A DNA stretch of 64,000 bases from Solimonas sp. (GCA_030149365.1 JASBRP010000056.1:1-64000); one strand, 5' to 3'. Counted from the first letter of the stretch, positions 26,301 to 34,752 are shown. Numbers and translations are program-made. Notes: generated by a model not told the origin, from the letters alone.

Positions 26301-29052
26301 GTCGCCAGTCCTGCTGATCCACGGCTACAGCGCCAGCGGCACCAGCTATGCGCACCCCGTGCTCGAGCCCGGCCTCGCGGCCCGCCTGGCTGAAAGTGGC
26401 CGCGACGTCTGGGTCGTTGACCTGCGCAGCAGCGCCGGCCTGCCGACGGCCGGCCTTCCCTGGACCTTCGAGCAGGTGGCGCTCAACGACATTCCCGCCG
26501 CGGTGGACTACATCTGGTGGCGCAGTGGCCAGCGACCACTGGATGTCGTCGCCCACTGCATGGGGGCGGTGATGCTGAGCCAGGCCGTCCTGTCCGCCGG
26601 AATGACAGCCGTGGAGGTCGAGCGGCTGCTACGTCCGCGTGGCCCATCCACCGACAGCGGCGCAGACCGCTACGCCGTGGAGCGTCGCGTCATGCCCCAA
26701 CGGCTGCGCCGTGTCGTCCTGTCGCAGAACGGCCCGGTGATGGTGATGAGCCAGCAGAACATCTTCCGTGGCTACGTCATGTCCTACCTGGAGCAGCTGT
26801 TCGGGCCGCTGCGCTATGACTTCCGTCCCGGGCCGGAGCAGGGCCTGGGCATGGAGCTGCTGGATCGCTTCCTCGGCAGCCTGCCGTATCCCGACGAGGA
26901 ACTGCGACGGGAGAATCCGGTGCTGCCTTGCCGCACCGAATATCTCGCCTCGCGCCATCGCATGGACGCGATCTATGGGCGTACCTTCTCCCTGGGTTCA
27001 CTGAGTCGCAAAGTCCTGGACCATATCGACGACCTGTTCGGCCCCCTGAACCTGGACACCGTGGCGCAGGTCATCCATTTCACCCAGCACCAGACCATTA
27101 CCGATCGCAGCGGACGCAACCGCTTCGTTTCGCGCGAGGCACTGCAGGCGCATTGGCGTTTCAGGACACTGGTGCTGCACGGGCAGGACAACGGCCTGGC
27201 CGATGTCGCGACGGCGCACCGTGCGGAGGCGGTACTGCGCGATGCCGGCTGCGAGGTCGAGAAGCGCATCCTGCCCGGCATGGGGCACCAGGACAGCCTG
27301 ATCGGCCACCGGGCAGGGGAGACCTGCGCCCATATCCTGAAATTCCTGGACGCCCCCGAAGAGACGCGAGCCCTGCCTCGTGCGGAGCAGCGCCCCTATG
27401 TCGCCGAAGCGCCCTGGCTGGGGCCGATGCTCCAACGCCAGCCACAAGGCGCATGGAAGCTTGGCCTGGGCGCCAGCCCCCAGCTGGGCCGTCCGGAGGC
27501 CTTGTGCCTGCTGCCGGTGGAGCGCGATGCCCAGGGGCACTGGCGCTATGGCGACCTGATGCGCAGGCTGGGCCTCGGCCCGGAGGACATCCTGTTGCCG
27601 CTGACCGAGCTCGACACCGACTGGTTCGCGCAGGAGCTGCCGGGGTGGATAAAGGACGATACTGCGTGGCAACTGCTGGTGCTGCCGCTCTATCCCCAGC
27701 CGCCTTGCATGAACCAGCAGGCCTTCGATCCGGCCGACAGCAATGCCGCCCGGAAGCTGTGGCAGGAGCGTGCCCCTGTAGCGAGCGAGGACATCGCTGC
27801 CACGGCGATGGCCGATGCCATCGAGAAGGCCGTCGAGCAGATCAACCTCACGGCATCGCCGAGCCCAGCGGGGCTGGTGCAATTGCCTGCATCGTCTGCC
27901 ACCCTTGGCCTGAGGCTGGCGCTGGGCAGTTGCGGCTATCCGCCGGGCATCCTCAACGAGCGCTGCCCGGCGCAGCCCTGGGAACTGCTCAACGACCGCC
28001 TGGACGGTGACGAGCCGCCGCAGTTGCTGGTCCTGACCGGCGACCAGATCTATGCCGATGCCACTGCCGGCCTGTTCGATCCGATCCTGGCGGACGATCG
28101 CTATCGCAAACCCTACGAAGCCTGGCTGCGCCACCGCAGCGTACGCCGTGCCCTGGGACGGGTTCCGGTGGTCTGCCTGCCCGACGACCATGAACTCGAT
28201 GACAACTGGGAGCCCCTGCCGCCGGATGCGCCGGAACAGCTGCGGCAGCGCAACCAGGAAACCCTGGAGCGCGGGCTGAAGTACTTCCTGCGCTACCAGC
28301 GCCTGTGCTGGACCCGCACGACCGAGGAGATCCTGGCCGAGCCACTGTGGCGCAAGTTCGAGGCGCAGGGCATTCCGGTCTTCCTGCTCGATACCCGCAG
28401 CCGTCGCCAGGGTCGGCATGGCGACAGCGGTATCGGTGCGCAAGGACTGCTGGGAGTCGAACAATGGAACGCTTTGCGCCGCTGGCTGCTGGATGGCCCC
28501 CGCGACCGGCCGAGGCTGATCGTGTCCCCAGCCGTACTGCTGCCGCGTCATCGTTATGCCATGCCGGCGCGTCTGGCCTTCGGCCAGCAGGATGCGGGCT
28601 CGCGGGCCTGTCGCCGTTCCGACGGCTGGGACGGCTACCCGGAAACCCTGTTGTCGCTCCTCGAGCTGATCGGCGAGCACCGGCTGCGCGGCCTGGTGTT
28701 CCTGTCCGGCGATGAGCATCTGGGCTTGTTCACCACCGCCCGTTTGCGCCGGCCGGGCGCTGCGGAAGAGATTGTCCTGCACTCCATCCATACCGCTGGA
28801 CTCAACGCGCCGTATCGCTTCGCCAACGCCGATGCCGCCGAACTGGCCCAGGCCGAGGTCCTGCGCTTCGAGGGCATGAGCGGAAGCTGGGAGTGCGAGA
28901 TCGACACTCGCGTCTATGGCGGTGCCGGATTCACGCAGCTGTCACTGCAGCCGGAGTCTCCTGGGCGCTGGCAACTGCATTGCGAATTCAGCACCGACGA
29001 ATCGCTTGCACAGCCGCCGGAGCGGCGAGTCCGCGAAACGCTAGATCTTTAG
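23299..29052 (+). CDS. Giant fusion: GMC oxidoreductase + alpha/beta hydrolase + PhoD-like phosphatase
   Basis: A 1917-residue protein in one unbroken frame from a GTG coupled to the kinase stop. Residues ~38-615 form a cholesterol-oxidase-like GMC oxidoreductase: FAD motif VIVGSGYGGAVAA, NGLGGGSLINAGV, the CKLCGDCATGCNYGAK motif near 226, and VHPLGGCAMADD near 540 with a GTNPGLTIAA end. Residues ~640-960 are an unrecognised linker region. Residues ~1000-1350 are an alpha/beta hydrolase (LLIHGYSASG); its nucleophile elbow reads AHCMGA with Cys1087 where Ser is usual, plus HGQDNGLAD and GMGHQD for Asp and His. Residues ~1535-1917 are PhoD-like: TGDQIYAD, LPDDHELDDNW, LSGDEHLGLF. No signal peptide, so probably cytosolic. 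Substrate unknown; an oxidised sterol, lipid or alcohol ester is a guess. Confidence 0.88.
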   Translation: MTRPRPAPGDQSSRWLSREFAELLSDPDKCHRTPSREPSYDLVIVGSGYGGAVAAAELAGCTQDGRPLKVCVLERGREYLPGAFPSQLADLPTQLRGSFGGRSKGGEGLFDIRAGRDLGVLVANGLGGGSLINAGVMEVPRREVFDARWPHALQGRSALDECYAQAKQLLGASRGAEDNRIGLHATLQDEPLAKTRVLSVMGQGAMREAAVTVAMQDGINAEGVAMKACKLCGDCATGCNYGAKESLDTNLLVRAARHHADIWCGATVLRLQRPAEDVDCWSLELAHTDAKLRLQDAGPRWLTARRVILAAGALGSSEILLRTQRRSARTLFSPMLGQRFSGNGDLIAFGYGYGPKARANAVADEDQPPLQRRVGPTITGIIDTGIEARPGVAAQHIVVEELAVPGSLRRAAEESITTAHTLHELGCFDGSRHREGHPADDPFAVQRERIRHMSIFAAMGDDGADGSLQLQGEVDAQTSDGHVSVVWPGLPQRPLFEAQLQRIDALRAAAGFDGRTMPNPLWRFLPDSMGFLVQDARGPVVSVHPLGGCAMADDVTRGVVDDCGRVFDPERQGLAEAWHPGLVVLDGAILSSALGTNPGLTIAAVALRAVRALRQQWGWALPPPAVPQAISRPHMGDVEQAIIQRATLPREGTKVAVCERLAGPMGLRDIHGLDRDCWVELTLDYQPLRLAGLFRPDEEGRLSGARLDVGGQSPAELRIFPLREWQALQSQALSREERQRQERQLARVYRVQGTLTVMEREASGLVRRTARGTWAWWRNRGLRDSVLGLVAWARNAIAGESSQGPGVLERIWGMLKLASRAGECRRFDYRLKIVEDLTPADVQAGFQPPATLLGGDILGHKHITYARPSNPWRQLQELSLTQVGRSLAGPALLTLDPQYLASRGRPLMRIEKQDCHVEALMDFVSLGGYFLRLLLTIHVWNLRKPDTPRHRALQRLPGKLPGLPAPEIHWLEMGEADGIPLRLRLARYRRDPVVAVGATTPSPVLLIHGYSASGTSYAHPVLEPGLAARLAESGRDVWVVDLRSSAGLPTAGLPWTFEQVALNDIPAAVDYIWWRSGQRPLDVVAHCMGAVMLSQAVLSAGMTAVEVERLLRPRGPSTDSGADRYAVERRVMPQRLRRVVLSQNGPVMVMSQQNIFRGYVMSYLEQLFGPLRYDFRPGPEQGLGMELLDRFLGSLPYPDEELRRENPVLPCRTEYLASRHRMDAIYGRTFSLGSLSRKVLDHIDDLFGPLNLDTVAQVIHFTQHQTITDRSGRNRFVSREALQAHWRFRTLVLHGQDNGLADVATAHRAEAVLRDAGCEVEKRILPGMGHQDSLIGHRAGETCAHILKFLDAPEETRALPRAEQRPYVAEAPWLGPMLQRQPQGAWKLGLGASPQLGRPEALCLLPVERDAQGHWRYGDLMRRLGLGPEDILLPLTELDTDWFAQELPGWIKDDTAWQLLVLPLYPQPPCMNQQAFDPADSNAARKLWQERAPVASEDIAATAMADAIEKAVEQINLTASPSPAGLVQLPASSATLGLRLALGSCGYPPGILNERCPAQPWELLNDRLDGDEPPQLLVLTGDQIYADATAGLFDPILADDRYRKPYEAWLRHRSVRRALGRVPVVCLPDDHELDDNWEPLPPDAPEQLRQRNQETLERGLKYFLRYQRLCWTRTTEEILAEPLWRKFEAQGIPVFLLDTRSRRQGRHGDSGIGAQGLLGVEQWNALRRWLLDGPRDRPRLIVSPAVLLPRHRYAMPARLAFGQQDAGSRACRRSDGWDGYPETLLSLLELIGEHRLRGLVFLSGDEHLGLFTTARLRRPGAAEEIVLHSIHTAGLNAPYRFANADAAELAQAEVLRFEGMSGSWECEIDTRVYGGAGFTQLSLQPESPGRWQLHCEFSTDESLAQPPERRVRETLDL

Positions 29053-29673
29053 CCCGAGCCGCGCCGCGGTAAACACCGCCTCGGTGCGGTTACGCACGCC
29101 CAGTGCGCGGAACGACGCGGACAGGTGCGCCTTGACCGTCGCCTCGGACACGTCCATCTCGCGGGCGATCACCTTGTTGGCCTTGCCCTGCATCGCCAGC
29201 CTGAGCGTCTCCACCTGTCGCGGCGTCAGCTCGGCCAGAGGATCACCCGGCTGCTGCGTCGTGGTGGTCGGCGAGGCGGCACCCAGCAGCGCATGCGGCG
29301 GCAGGTAGGTGCCGCCGGCCAGCACCAGGCGCAGCGCCGCCATCATCACCGCGTGGCTGGAGGTCTTGGGGATGAAGCCTGCGGCGCCTTCATCGATGGC
29401 CTGCACGATCAGCGCCGGATTCTCTTCGGCGGACAGCACCACGATGGCCGGCTGCTCGAAATGCGCGCGCAGGGCGCGCAATGCCTCGAAGCCCTGCGTG
29501 CCCGGCAGGTGGAAATCGAGCAGGATCACATCCAGCGGCGAGCCGGACGGGTGGGCCAGGGCGGCGGCACAGCTCGGGGCTTCGGCGAAGACGACGTCCT
29601 CGGCCAGGTTGGCCAGCAGCAGCTTGATGCCTTCGCGGAACAGCTCGTGGTCATCGACCAGCAGGATCTTCAA
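29041..29673 (-). CDS. NarL/LuxR-family response regulator
   Basis: A 210-residue response regulator. The receiver domain has DDH near residue 7, phospho-acceptor Asp53 in DVILLDFHLPG and Lys in GFIPKTSS. The C-terminal LuxR-type helix-turn-helix reads LTPRQVETLRLAMQGKANKV and SEATVKAHLSASFRALGV. It is convergent with the fusion-enzyme gene (12-bp overlap at the ends) and close to the hybrid kinase, which suggests one signalling unit around the enzyme. Target genes unknown. Confidence 0.9.
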   Translation of the reverse strand: MKILLVDDHELFREGIKLLLANLAEDVVFAEAPSCAAALAHPSGSPLDVILLDFHLPGTQGFEALRALRAHFEQPAIVVLSAEENPALIVQAIDEGAAGFIPKTSSHAVMMAALRLVLAGGTYLPPHALLGAASPTTTTQQPGDPLAELTPRQVETLRLAMQGKANKVIAREMDVSEATVKAHLSASFRALGVRNRTEAVFTAARLGLKI

Positions 29674-29758
29674 CGTCGCCCTCCATGGACGGCGTCCATT
29701 GTCCGGGCGCGGCGTGCAATTTGCCAGCCTTGGCCGCGCCGGACTTCGGTTCGGGGTT

Positions 29759-31390
29759 TCAGGTGATCACACTCGGCGCCTTGCGGCCGGTCAGCTCGCC
29801 GATGCGCATCAGGCGGTCGGCCAGGTTGACCAGCGGCGCCAGCGCGTCACGGGTTTCCCAGTTCAATGCGCTTTCGCTCGTTTCGTAGCGCTCCAGGTAC
29901 ACGCGCAGCGTCGCACCCTTGGTGCCGGTGCCGGACAGCCGCAGGATGATGCGCGCTGCATCACCAAAGATCACGCGCAGGCCCTGGTTCACGGCGATGC
30001 TGTTGTCCACCGGATCGCGGTAGCTGAATTCGTCGGCCTCGCTGATCGTGTAGTCGCCGAGGCTGCGCCCCGGCAGCTCGGCCAGCTGGTTGGCCAGTGC
30101 CTGCATCACGCTGTCGGCGGCGGGGCCGGGCAGCTCATCGTAGTCATGGCGCGCGTAGTAGTGCCGACCGAAGCGCTTCCAGTGCCGCTGCGCGATCTCC
30201 TTCACCGACAGGCCGGTCACGGCCAGCACGTTGAGCCAGGCCAGTACCGCCCAGACGCCATCCTTCTCGCGGGCATGGACGCTGCTGGTGCCAAAGCTTT
30301 CCTCGCCGCAGAGCGTCAGCTTGCCGGCATCCAGCAGGTTGGCGAAGAACTTCCAGCCGGTCGGCGTTTCGTAGAGGGGAATCGCCAGCGCGCTCGCCAC
30401 CTTGTCGGCGGCGCGGCAGGTCGGCATGGAGCGCGCCAGGCCGACCAGGCCGCGGCGGTAGCCGGGCAGTTCGTGCAGGTGTGCCGCCAGCATCGCCAGC
30501 GAGTCCCCCGGCGAGATGAAGATGTCCTTGCCGAGGATCATGTTGCGGTCGCCGTCGCCGTCGCTGGCCGCCGCCAGGTCGGGGCCGTTGGCGCTGAAGG
30601 CCAGGTCCACCAGCGGCTTGGCGTAGATCAGGTTCGGGTCCGGATGGCCGCCGCCGAAGTCCTCCAGCGGGCTGGCGTTCTGCACGCTCAGCAACGGCGC
30701 GCCGAGCTGCTCCACGAAGATGCGCTCGGCATACGGGCCGGTCACGGCGTGCATCGCGTCGAAGCGCAGCGTGTGTCCCTGCTTGAACCAGTCGCGGATG
30801 CGGTCGAAGTCGAACAGCTCCTGCATCAGCTGCGAGTAGTCGTCGACGCAGTCAATCACTTCGATCTCGGTGCTGCCCAGCGTCTGCAGCCCACGACGAT
30901 CCAGGTCCACCTGGCCGCCCTCGTGCGCCCGGTAGCGCGTGAGTTGCTTGCTGGTCTCGTAGATGCGGTTGGTGAGGCCCTCGCTGGCCTGCCCGCCGCC
31001 GGCCACGTTGAACTTGATGCCGAAGTCGCCGTCTGGCCCTGCCGGGTTGTGGCTGGCGGTGAACAGCAGCCCACCTTGGGCGCCGCGCTTGCGGATGAGG
31101 TGAGAGGCGGCCGGCGTCGACAGCAGTCCACCCTGGCCGATGACGATGCGCGCCACGCCGTTGCCGGTGGCCACGGCGCAGGCGGTCTGGATCGCCGTGC
31201 GGTTGTAATAGCGGCCGTCGCCCCCAATGATCAGGGTGCCGCCGCGCAGTTCCTGCACGCAGTCGAAGACCGATTGCAGGAAGTTCTCGAGATAGTGCGG
31301 CTGCTGGAAGACCGCGACTTTCTTGCGCAGTCCCGCCGTGCCGGATTTCTGGTCGAGGTAGGGTTTGGTGGAGATTTCTCGGATCGCCAT
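29759..31390 (-). CDS. pgm: Phosphoglucomutase (alpha-D-glucose phosphate-specific)
   Basis: Interconverts glucose 1-phosphate and glucose 6-phosphate, linking glycolysis with glycogen and envelope sugar synthesis. The 543-residue length fits the PGM1-like family. The phosphoserine loop is TASHNPAGPDGDFGIKFN with Ser113. The metal loop is SDGDGDRNMI near residue 285, the sugar loop GEESFG is near residue 365 and the C-terminal phosphate-binding loop RLSGTGTKGATLRVYLE is near residue 485. The start MAIREISTKPYLDQKSGTAG is canonical. Confidence 0.95.
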   Translation of the reverse strand: MAIREISTKPYLDQKSGTAGLRKKVAVFQQPHYLENFLQSVFDCVQELRGGTLIIGGDGRYYNRTAIQTACAVATGNGVARIVIGQGGLLSTPAASHLIRKRGAQGGLLFTASHNPAGPDGDFGIKFNVAGGGQASEGLTNRIYETSKQLTRYRAHEGGQVDLDRRGLQTLGSTEIEVIDCVDDYSQLMQELFDFDRIRDWFKQGHTLRFDAMHAVTGPYAERIFVEQLGAPLLSVQNASPLEDFGGGHPDPNLIYAKPLVDLAFSANGPDLAAASDGDGDRNMILGKDIFISPGDSLAMLAAHLHELPGYRRGLVGLARSMPTCRAADKVASALAIPLYETPTGWKFFANLLDAGKLTLCGEESFGTSSVHAREKDGVWAVLAWLNVLAVTGLSVKEIAQRHWKRFGRHYYARHDYDELPGPAADSVMQALANQLAELPGRSLGDYTISEADEFSYRDPVDNSIAVNQGLRVIFGDAARIILRLSGTGTKGATLRVYLERYETSESALNWETRDALAPLVNLADRLMRIGELTGRKAPSVIT

Positions 31391-31446
31391 GATGCTCTCC
31401 TTTGTTCTGTTTGTCCCAGTCGTGAGCCCTATCTTATAGTCACCAC

Positions 31447-31941
31447 ATGCAAGCCTCCACTGGCCATGGTTACGTCTGTCCCTGCTGCGGCAAGTCGCGG
31501 CGGCTGGCGCATCTGCTCGATTTGTACGAACGCAACTACCACCTGCTGGAGCGGCTGATCCCGGAGCTGGAACTGCCGTTCGACGAAGCCGTCTCGCGTA
31601 GCCAGAGCGACCTGCCGCTGCATCTGCGCGTGACCGATCGCGACCGCTACACGGTCAGCTTCAAGCTGTCATACGAATTCATGGACCCGGATGGCGTGCG
31701 CCGCCAGCCGGACCTGTGGGTGCGCGTCTATCGCGACGCCGCCGTGGCCGAGGCCCTGGCCTGCAGCCAGCGGCCGCCCTGGGATGCCACCGAGGAGGGT
31801 GATCCCAAGGCGGGTCAGTTCCTCAGCGCGCAATGGCAGCGCAATCTCACGCTGGGCAAGTGGCTGGAGTATCTGCTGGAGCACGGCCACGGCTTCAGCC
31901 TGGCGGCGCGTCCGCGCATCCTGCCTGCCGCCGCGCTCTGA
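31447..31941 (+). CDS. DUF1249 (YqiB-like) family protein
   Basis: A 164-residue cytosolic protein of the DUF1249 family (E. coli YqiB). The conserved part includes LLDLYERNYHLLERLIPEL, LHLRVTDRDRYTVSFKLSY and PDLWVRVYRDAAVAEAL. The N-terminus carries a CPCC pair (VCPCCGK) that might bind metal. Function unknown; in other bacteria the gene sits near cpdA and nudF, which are not present here. Divergent from pgm across 56 bp. Confidence 0.82.
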   Translation: MQASTGHGYVCPCCGKSRRLAHLLDLYERNYHLLERLIPELELPFDEAVSRSQSDLPLHLRVTDRDRYTVSFKLSYEFMDPDGVRRQPDLWVRVYRDAAVAEALACSQRPPWDATEEGDPKAGQFLSAQWQRNLTLGKWLEYLLEHGHGFSLAARPRILPAAAL

Positions 31942-31965
31942 TCCTGCCGCGGTTCGCAGGCCAGG

Positions 31966-32625
31966 TCACACGGCTCCGGCCTTCTTCAGCAGTTCCGCAA
32001 TCTTCTCCGCCATCTGCCGGTAGCCCTGGGCATTGGGATGGATCTGGTCCGACTTCAGGCTGCGGTCGCCCAGTACCTCGGCGATGACCCGGTCCTCGAT
32101 CGGCAGGCGATGCTCCTGCGCCAGCGCCGCATAGCCAGGCTCCGCCTTCAACGACAGCAGCTTGGGCTCCGGCACGCCCAGCAGGATCAGGGGAATGCCG
32201 CGTCCGCGGATTTCCTGGATCATGGCACTGAGGTTGGCGCGCATCTGGGCACGGTCCATCTGCCGCAGCATGTCGTTGCCGCCCAGGCAGAGGATCACCA
32301 GCCCCGGTTCGGTTTCGTCCAGCACGGCGGGCAGGCGTTCGCGTCCCTCGGCGCTGGTCTCGCCCGGCACGCCCGCGTTGACCACCTTGCGGCCGATCAG
32401 CTCCGTCAGCGCGGCCGGATAACTCTGGCGTGGACTGGCGCCGGTGCCATAGGTCAGGCTGTCGCCGAAGGCCAGCACCACCGCGTCCGCCGGCAGGGCC
32501 GGTAGCTTGGGCGTCTTGTCGCCGCAGGCGCCGAGCAGCAGCAAGGCTTGCAGCAGCAGCAGGCCGCCCGCCAGACTGCGGAAATCGACCATCCCCTTAC
32601 GAAAGCCACTACGGAAGCCACGCAT
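31966..32625 (-). CDS. TesA-like GDSL arylesterase, probable lipoprotein
   Basis: SGNH/GDSL hydrolase of the TesA (thioesterase I/lysophospholipase L1) group, acting on esters in the periplasm. Blocks I-V are visible: [10 protein letters not shown] (nucleophile Ser), NAGVPGET (Gly), LGGNDMLR (Asn) and [10 protein letters not shown] (Asp and His). The N-terminus looks like a lipoprotein signal ([13 protein letters not shown]). I use the ATG at 32625, which has GAGGG 8 nt upstream; ATG 32592 is an alternative. With the first start, its start codon overlaps that of the divergent carbonic anhydrase gene by 2 bp. Confidence 0.88.
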   Translation of the reverse strand: MRGFRSGFRKGMVDFRSLAGGLLLLQALLLLGACGDKTPKLPALPADAVVLAFGDSLTYGTGASPRQSYPAALTELIGRKVVNAGVPGETSAEGRERLPAVLDETEPGLVILCLGGNDMLRQMDRAQMRANLSAMIQEIRGRGIPLILLGVPEPKLLSLKAEPGYAALAQEHRLPIEDRVIAEVLGDRSLKSDQIHPNAQGYRQMAEKIAELLKKAGAV

Positions 32626-33151
32626 GATCTACGCCCTCGATGGACGGGAGCCCCAGTTTAAGGGGGATTGCTGGGTTGCACCCAACGCCACCCTGATCGG
32701 CGCGGTGACGCTGGAGCACAACGCCAGCGTCTGGTTCAATGCCGTGCTGCGCGGCGATTGCGACGAGATCGTGATCGGCGAGAACAGCAATGTCCAGGAC
32801 GGCTCGGTGTTGCATACCGATCCCGGCATCCGCCTGACCATCGGCCGCGACTGCACTATCGGCCACCTGGTGATGCTGCACGGCTGCGAGATCGGCGACA
32901 ACTCGCTGGTCGGCATCGGCTCGGTGATCCTCAATCGCGTGAAGATCGGGCGCAACAGCATCGTCGGTGCCAAGTCGCTGATCCCGGAAGGCAAGACCTT
33001 CCCGGACAACTCGCTGATCATGGGTTCGCCGGCCAAGGTGGTGCGCGAACTGGGCGAGCAGGAGGCGGCGTTCCTCAAACTGCAGGCGCAGCACTACGTG
33101 CAGAACGCGCAGCGCTACAAGGCCAAGCTGCAGACGGTAAGGGCCGGCTGA
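32624..33151 (+). CDS. Gamma-carbonic anhydrase family protein
   Basis: A 175-residue left-handed beta-helix (hexapeptide repeat) protein of the YrdA/CaiE/gamma-CA family. The three zinc or iron ligands are present as His64 (SVLHTD), His81 and His86 (IGHLVMLHG). The first conserved segment reads [10 protein letters not shown] with the Arg-Asp pair seen in the family. The last 40 residues form the usual C-terminal helix. Many family members have unproven carbonic anhydrase activity, so the enzyme name is tentative. Head-to-head with the TesA-like gene. Confidence 0.9.
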   Translation: MIYALDGREPQFKGDCWVAPNATLIGAVTLEHNASVWFNAVLRGDCDEIVIGENSNVQDGSVLHTDPGIRLTIGRDCTIGHLVMLHGCEIGDNSLVGIGSVILNRVKIGRNSIVGAKSLIPEGKTFPDNSLIMGSPAKVVRELGEQEAAFLKLQAQHYVQNAQRYKAKLQTVRAG

Positions 33152-33171
33152 TCCCGCGCTCTCCAGCGACC

Positions 33172-33669
33172 TTAGTCGCTGCCGTCTTTCGGATAGAGGT
33201 AGTGACGCAGCTTGCCCAGCCCAGGGCCGGCATCGCGCCAGTGCTCGATCTCCAGCGCCACCTGCAGCACCGCGCAGGTCGGCACCTCGTCGAAGGGGCA
33301 GGGCGCCAGCAATCCCGCCAGCTGGCTGAAGCCGGGGTTGTGGCCGAACAGCATCACATGGCGGTCGGAGTCATCGAGCTGGGTCAGGATCTGCACCAGC
33401 GTCGCCGGTGACGCCTCGTAGATACGCGGCTGCAGCTGGATCTCCTCGCGACCCAGGCCAAAGGCATCGGCGAAGACGTGTGCGGTGGTGATCGCTCGCA
33501 GCGCCGGGCTCGACACCAGCCGGTCCGGCATGCCCAGCAGCCGGCGTGCACGCTGTGCCATCGCCGGTGCATCGCGCCGCCCGCGATCGTTCAGCGGGCG
33601 CTCGAAGTCGCTCAGCTCTTCATAGTCCCAGGAGGACTTGGCATGACGCACCAGGCTCAGCAGTCGCAT
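33172..33669 (-). CDS. sixA: SixA-type histidine phosphatase
   Basis: A 165-residue phosphohistidine phosphatase of the SixA family, which removes phosphate from His residues of HPt domains and NPr. The catalytic loop reads LVRHAKSSWDYEELSDFERP with phospho-acceptor His9. The second His lies in VMLFGHNPGFSQLAG and the conserved RLVSSPALRAITTA is near residue 50. No partner protein is encoded nearby; the hybrid kinase 10 kb upstream is a possible but untested client. Confidence 0.9.
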   Translation of the reverse strand: MRLLSLVRHAKSSWDYEELSDFERPLNDRGRRDAPAMAQRARRLLGMPDRLVSSPALRAITTAHVFADAFGLGREEIQLQPRIYEASPATLVQILTQLDDSDRHVMLFGHNPGFSQLAGLLAPCPFDEVPTCAVLQVALEIEHWRDAGPGLGKLRHYLYPKDGSD

Positions 33670-33740
33670 TGTCTTCCTCTAAGGCTTCGGTGGCTGACCG
33701 CAAGCGTATCGCAAGCCGGCGCGCAGGCGTCACCGTATTC

Positions 33741-34454
33741 CTACGGAGAGCCTGAACTCAGGTAGATGTCGAACCGCGCCTGCGTGCCGCGCTGTTCCAG
33801 CGAAGGCTTGCGGGCGGCCATCCAGGGCGCGTGCAGCGGCCGCTTCACCGCCACGCGCAGGCGCGCCGCCTGCAGTGCCGGCTCCAGCAGGGCGTCGGCA
33901 TCCGGGTCGGCGCCGGCCAGGTCGCGGAAGATCTGCATCTCCTTCTGCGGCAGGGCGGTCTTGCCGCTGTGCGGGTACATCGGGTCCAGGTAGACGCTGT
34001 CCCAGCGGCCCTCGCACAGGATCGTAGCGGCGTCTCCGCGGCGCAGTTCGATCCGCGCCGCCGCCGGAGCCAGCGCCGGATCGGCCTGGGCACGCCGGTG
34101 TGCGTCGGCCAGCAGCTCGGCGATCTGCGGCTGGCGCTCCACCAGCGTCACGCGGGCGCCCAGGGACGCCAGCGTGAAGGCATCGCGGCCCAGGCCGCCG
34201 GTGGCATCCAGGATTTCGAGATCGGGCCGCTTGGCCAGGCCCAGCGCGCGGGCCAGCAGCTGCTTGCGTCCACCGGCGATACGCCGGCGCTGTTCGGCGC
34301 TGCCCCAGTCGATCCAGATCGCGCCGTAGTCCGGGCGGTGCAGGGCGCGCAGCTCCAGGCGGCCCTGATTCTCCTGCAACGCAAACGAAAAACCCCGGGC
34401 ATCGCTGCCCAGGGCTTGTTCGGCACTGATCGCAGGATCAGAGCTTGGAGGCAT
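33741..34454 (-). CDS. rsmJ: 16S rRNA (guanine1516-N2) methyltransferase RsmJ
   Basis: A 237-residue SAM-dependent methyltransferase that modifies G1516 of 16S rRNA in the small subunit. RsmJ hallmarks are present: GGRKQLLARALGL, motif I DATGGLGRDAFTLASLGARV and the catalytic region VYLDPMYPHSGKTALPQKEM. The basic VKRPLHAPWMAARKP near the C-terminus is also typical. Its start overlaps the end of the SCP2 gene upstream by 17 bp. Confidence 0.92.
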   Translation of the reverse strand: MPPSSDPAISAEQALGSDARGFSFALQENQGRLELRALHRPDYGAIWIDWGSAEQRRRIAGGRKQLLARALGLAKRPDLEILDATGGLGRDAFTLASLGARVTLVERQPQIAELLADAHRRAQADPALAPAAARIELRRGDAATILCEGRWDSVYLDPMYPHSGKTALPQKEMQIFRDLAGADPDADALLEPALQAARLRVAVKRPLHAPWMAARKPSLEQRGTQARFDIYLSSGSP

Positions 34455-34752
34455 CGAAGAAGCTGGCCATGCGCTGCGCCAGCATCAGGTCGCCGTCGAC
34501 CTGCAGCTTGCCGGTCATGAACGCGGTCATGCCGTTGAGCTCGCCCTTCATCAGTGCGATCAGGTCGTCGTCTTCCATGGTGATGGTCAGGTCGGCGTTG
34601 CCGGCGGTGCCGTCGTTGGCCGTGCAGGTGCCGTTGTTGATCACGACATTGACCGGCTTGGAGCAGACGAAGTTGATCGTGCAGTTGGTGCCCGAGGCTT
34701 CGGCGGCATTGAACGCGGACGGCAGCTTCTTGAGGAAGTCGGCAGCGGACAT
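34438..34752 (-). CDS. SCP2 sterol/lipid-binding domain protein
   Basis: A 104-residue protein consisting of a single SCP2 (sterol carrier protein 2) domain that forms a hydrophobic tunnel for fatty acyl or sterol ligands. Family features are the ADLTITMEDDDLIALMKGEL segment near residue 53 and FMTGKLQVDGDLMLAQRM near the end. It starts at the ATG at 34752; the frame opens further upstream but homology begins here. The ligand cannot be told from sequence. The rsmJ gene follows with a short overlap. Confidence 0.9.
   Translation of the reverse strand: MSAADFLKKLPSAFNAAEASGTNCTINFVCSKPVNVVINNGTCTANDGTAGNADLTITMEDDDLIALMKGELNGMTAFMTGKLQVDGDLMLAQRMASFFDASKL

Noticed and set aside
30856..31227. 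Short minus-strand frames inside pgm
   Set aside because: Out-of-frame shadows with Ala/Arg/Pro-rich composition and no ribosome site.
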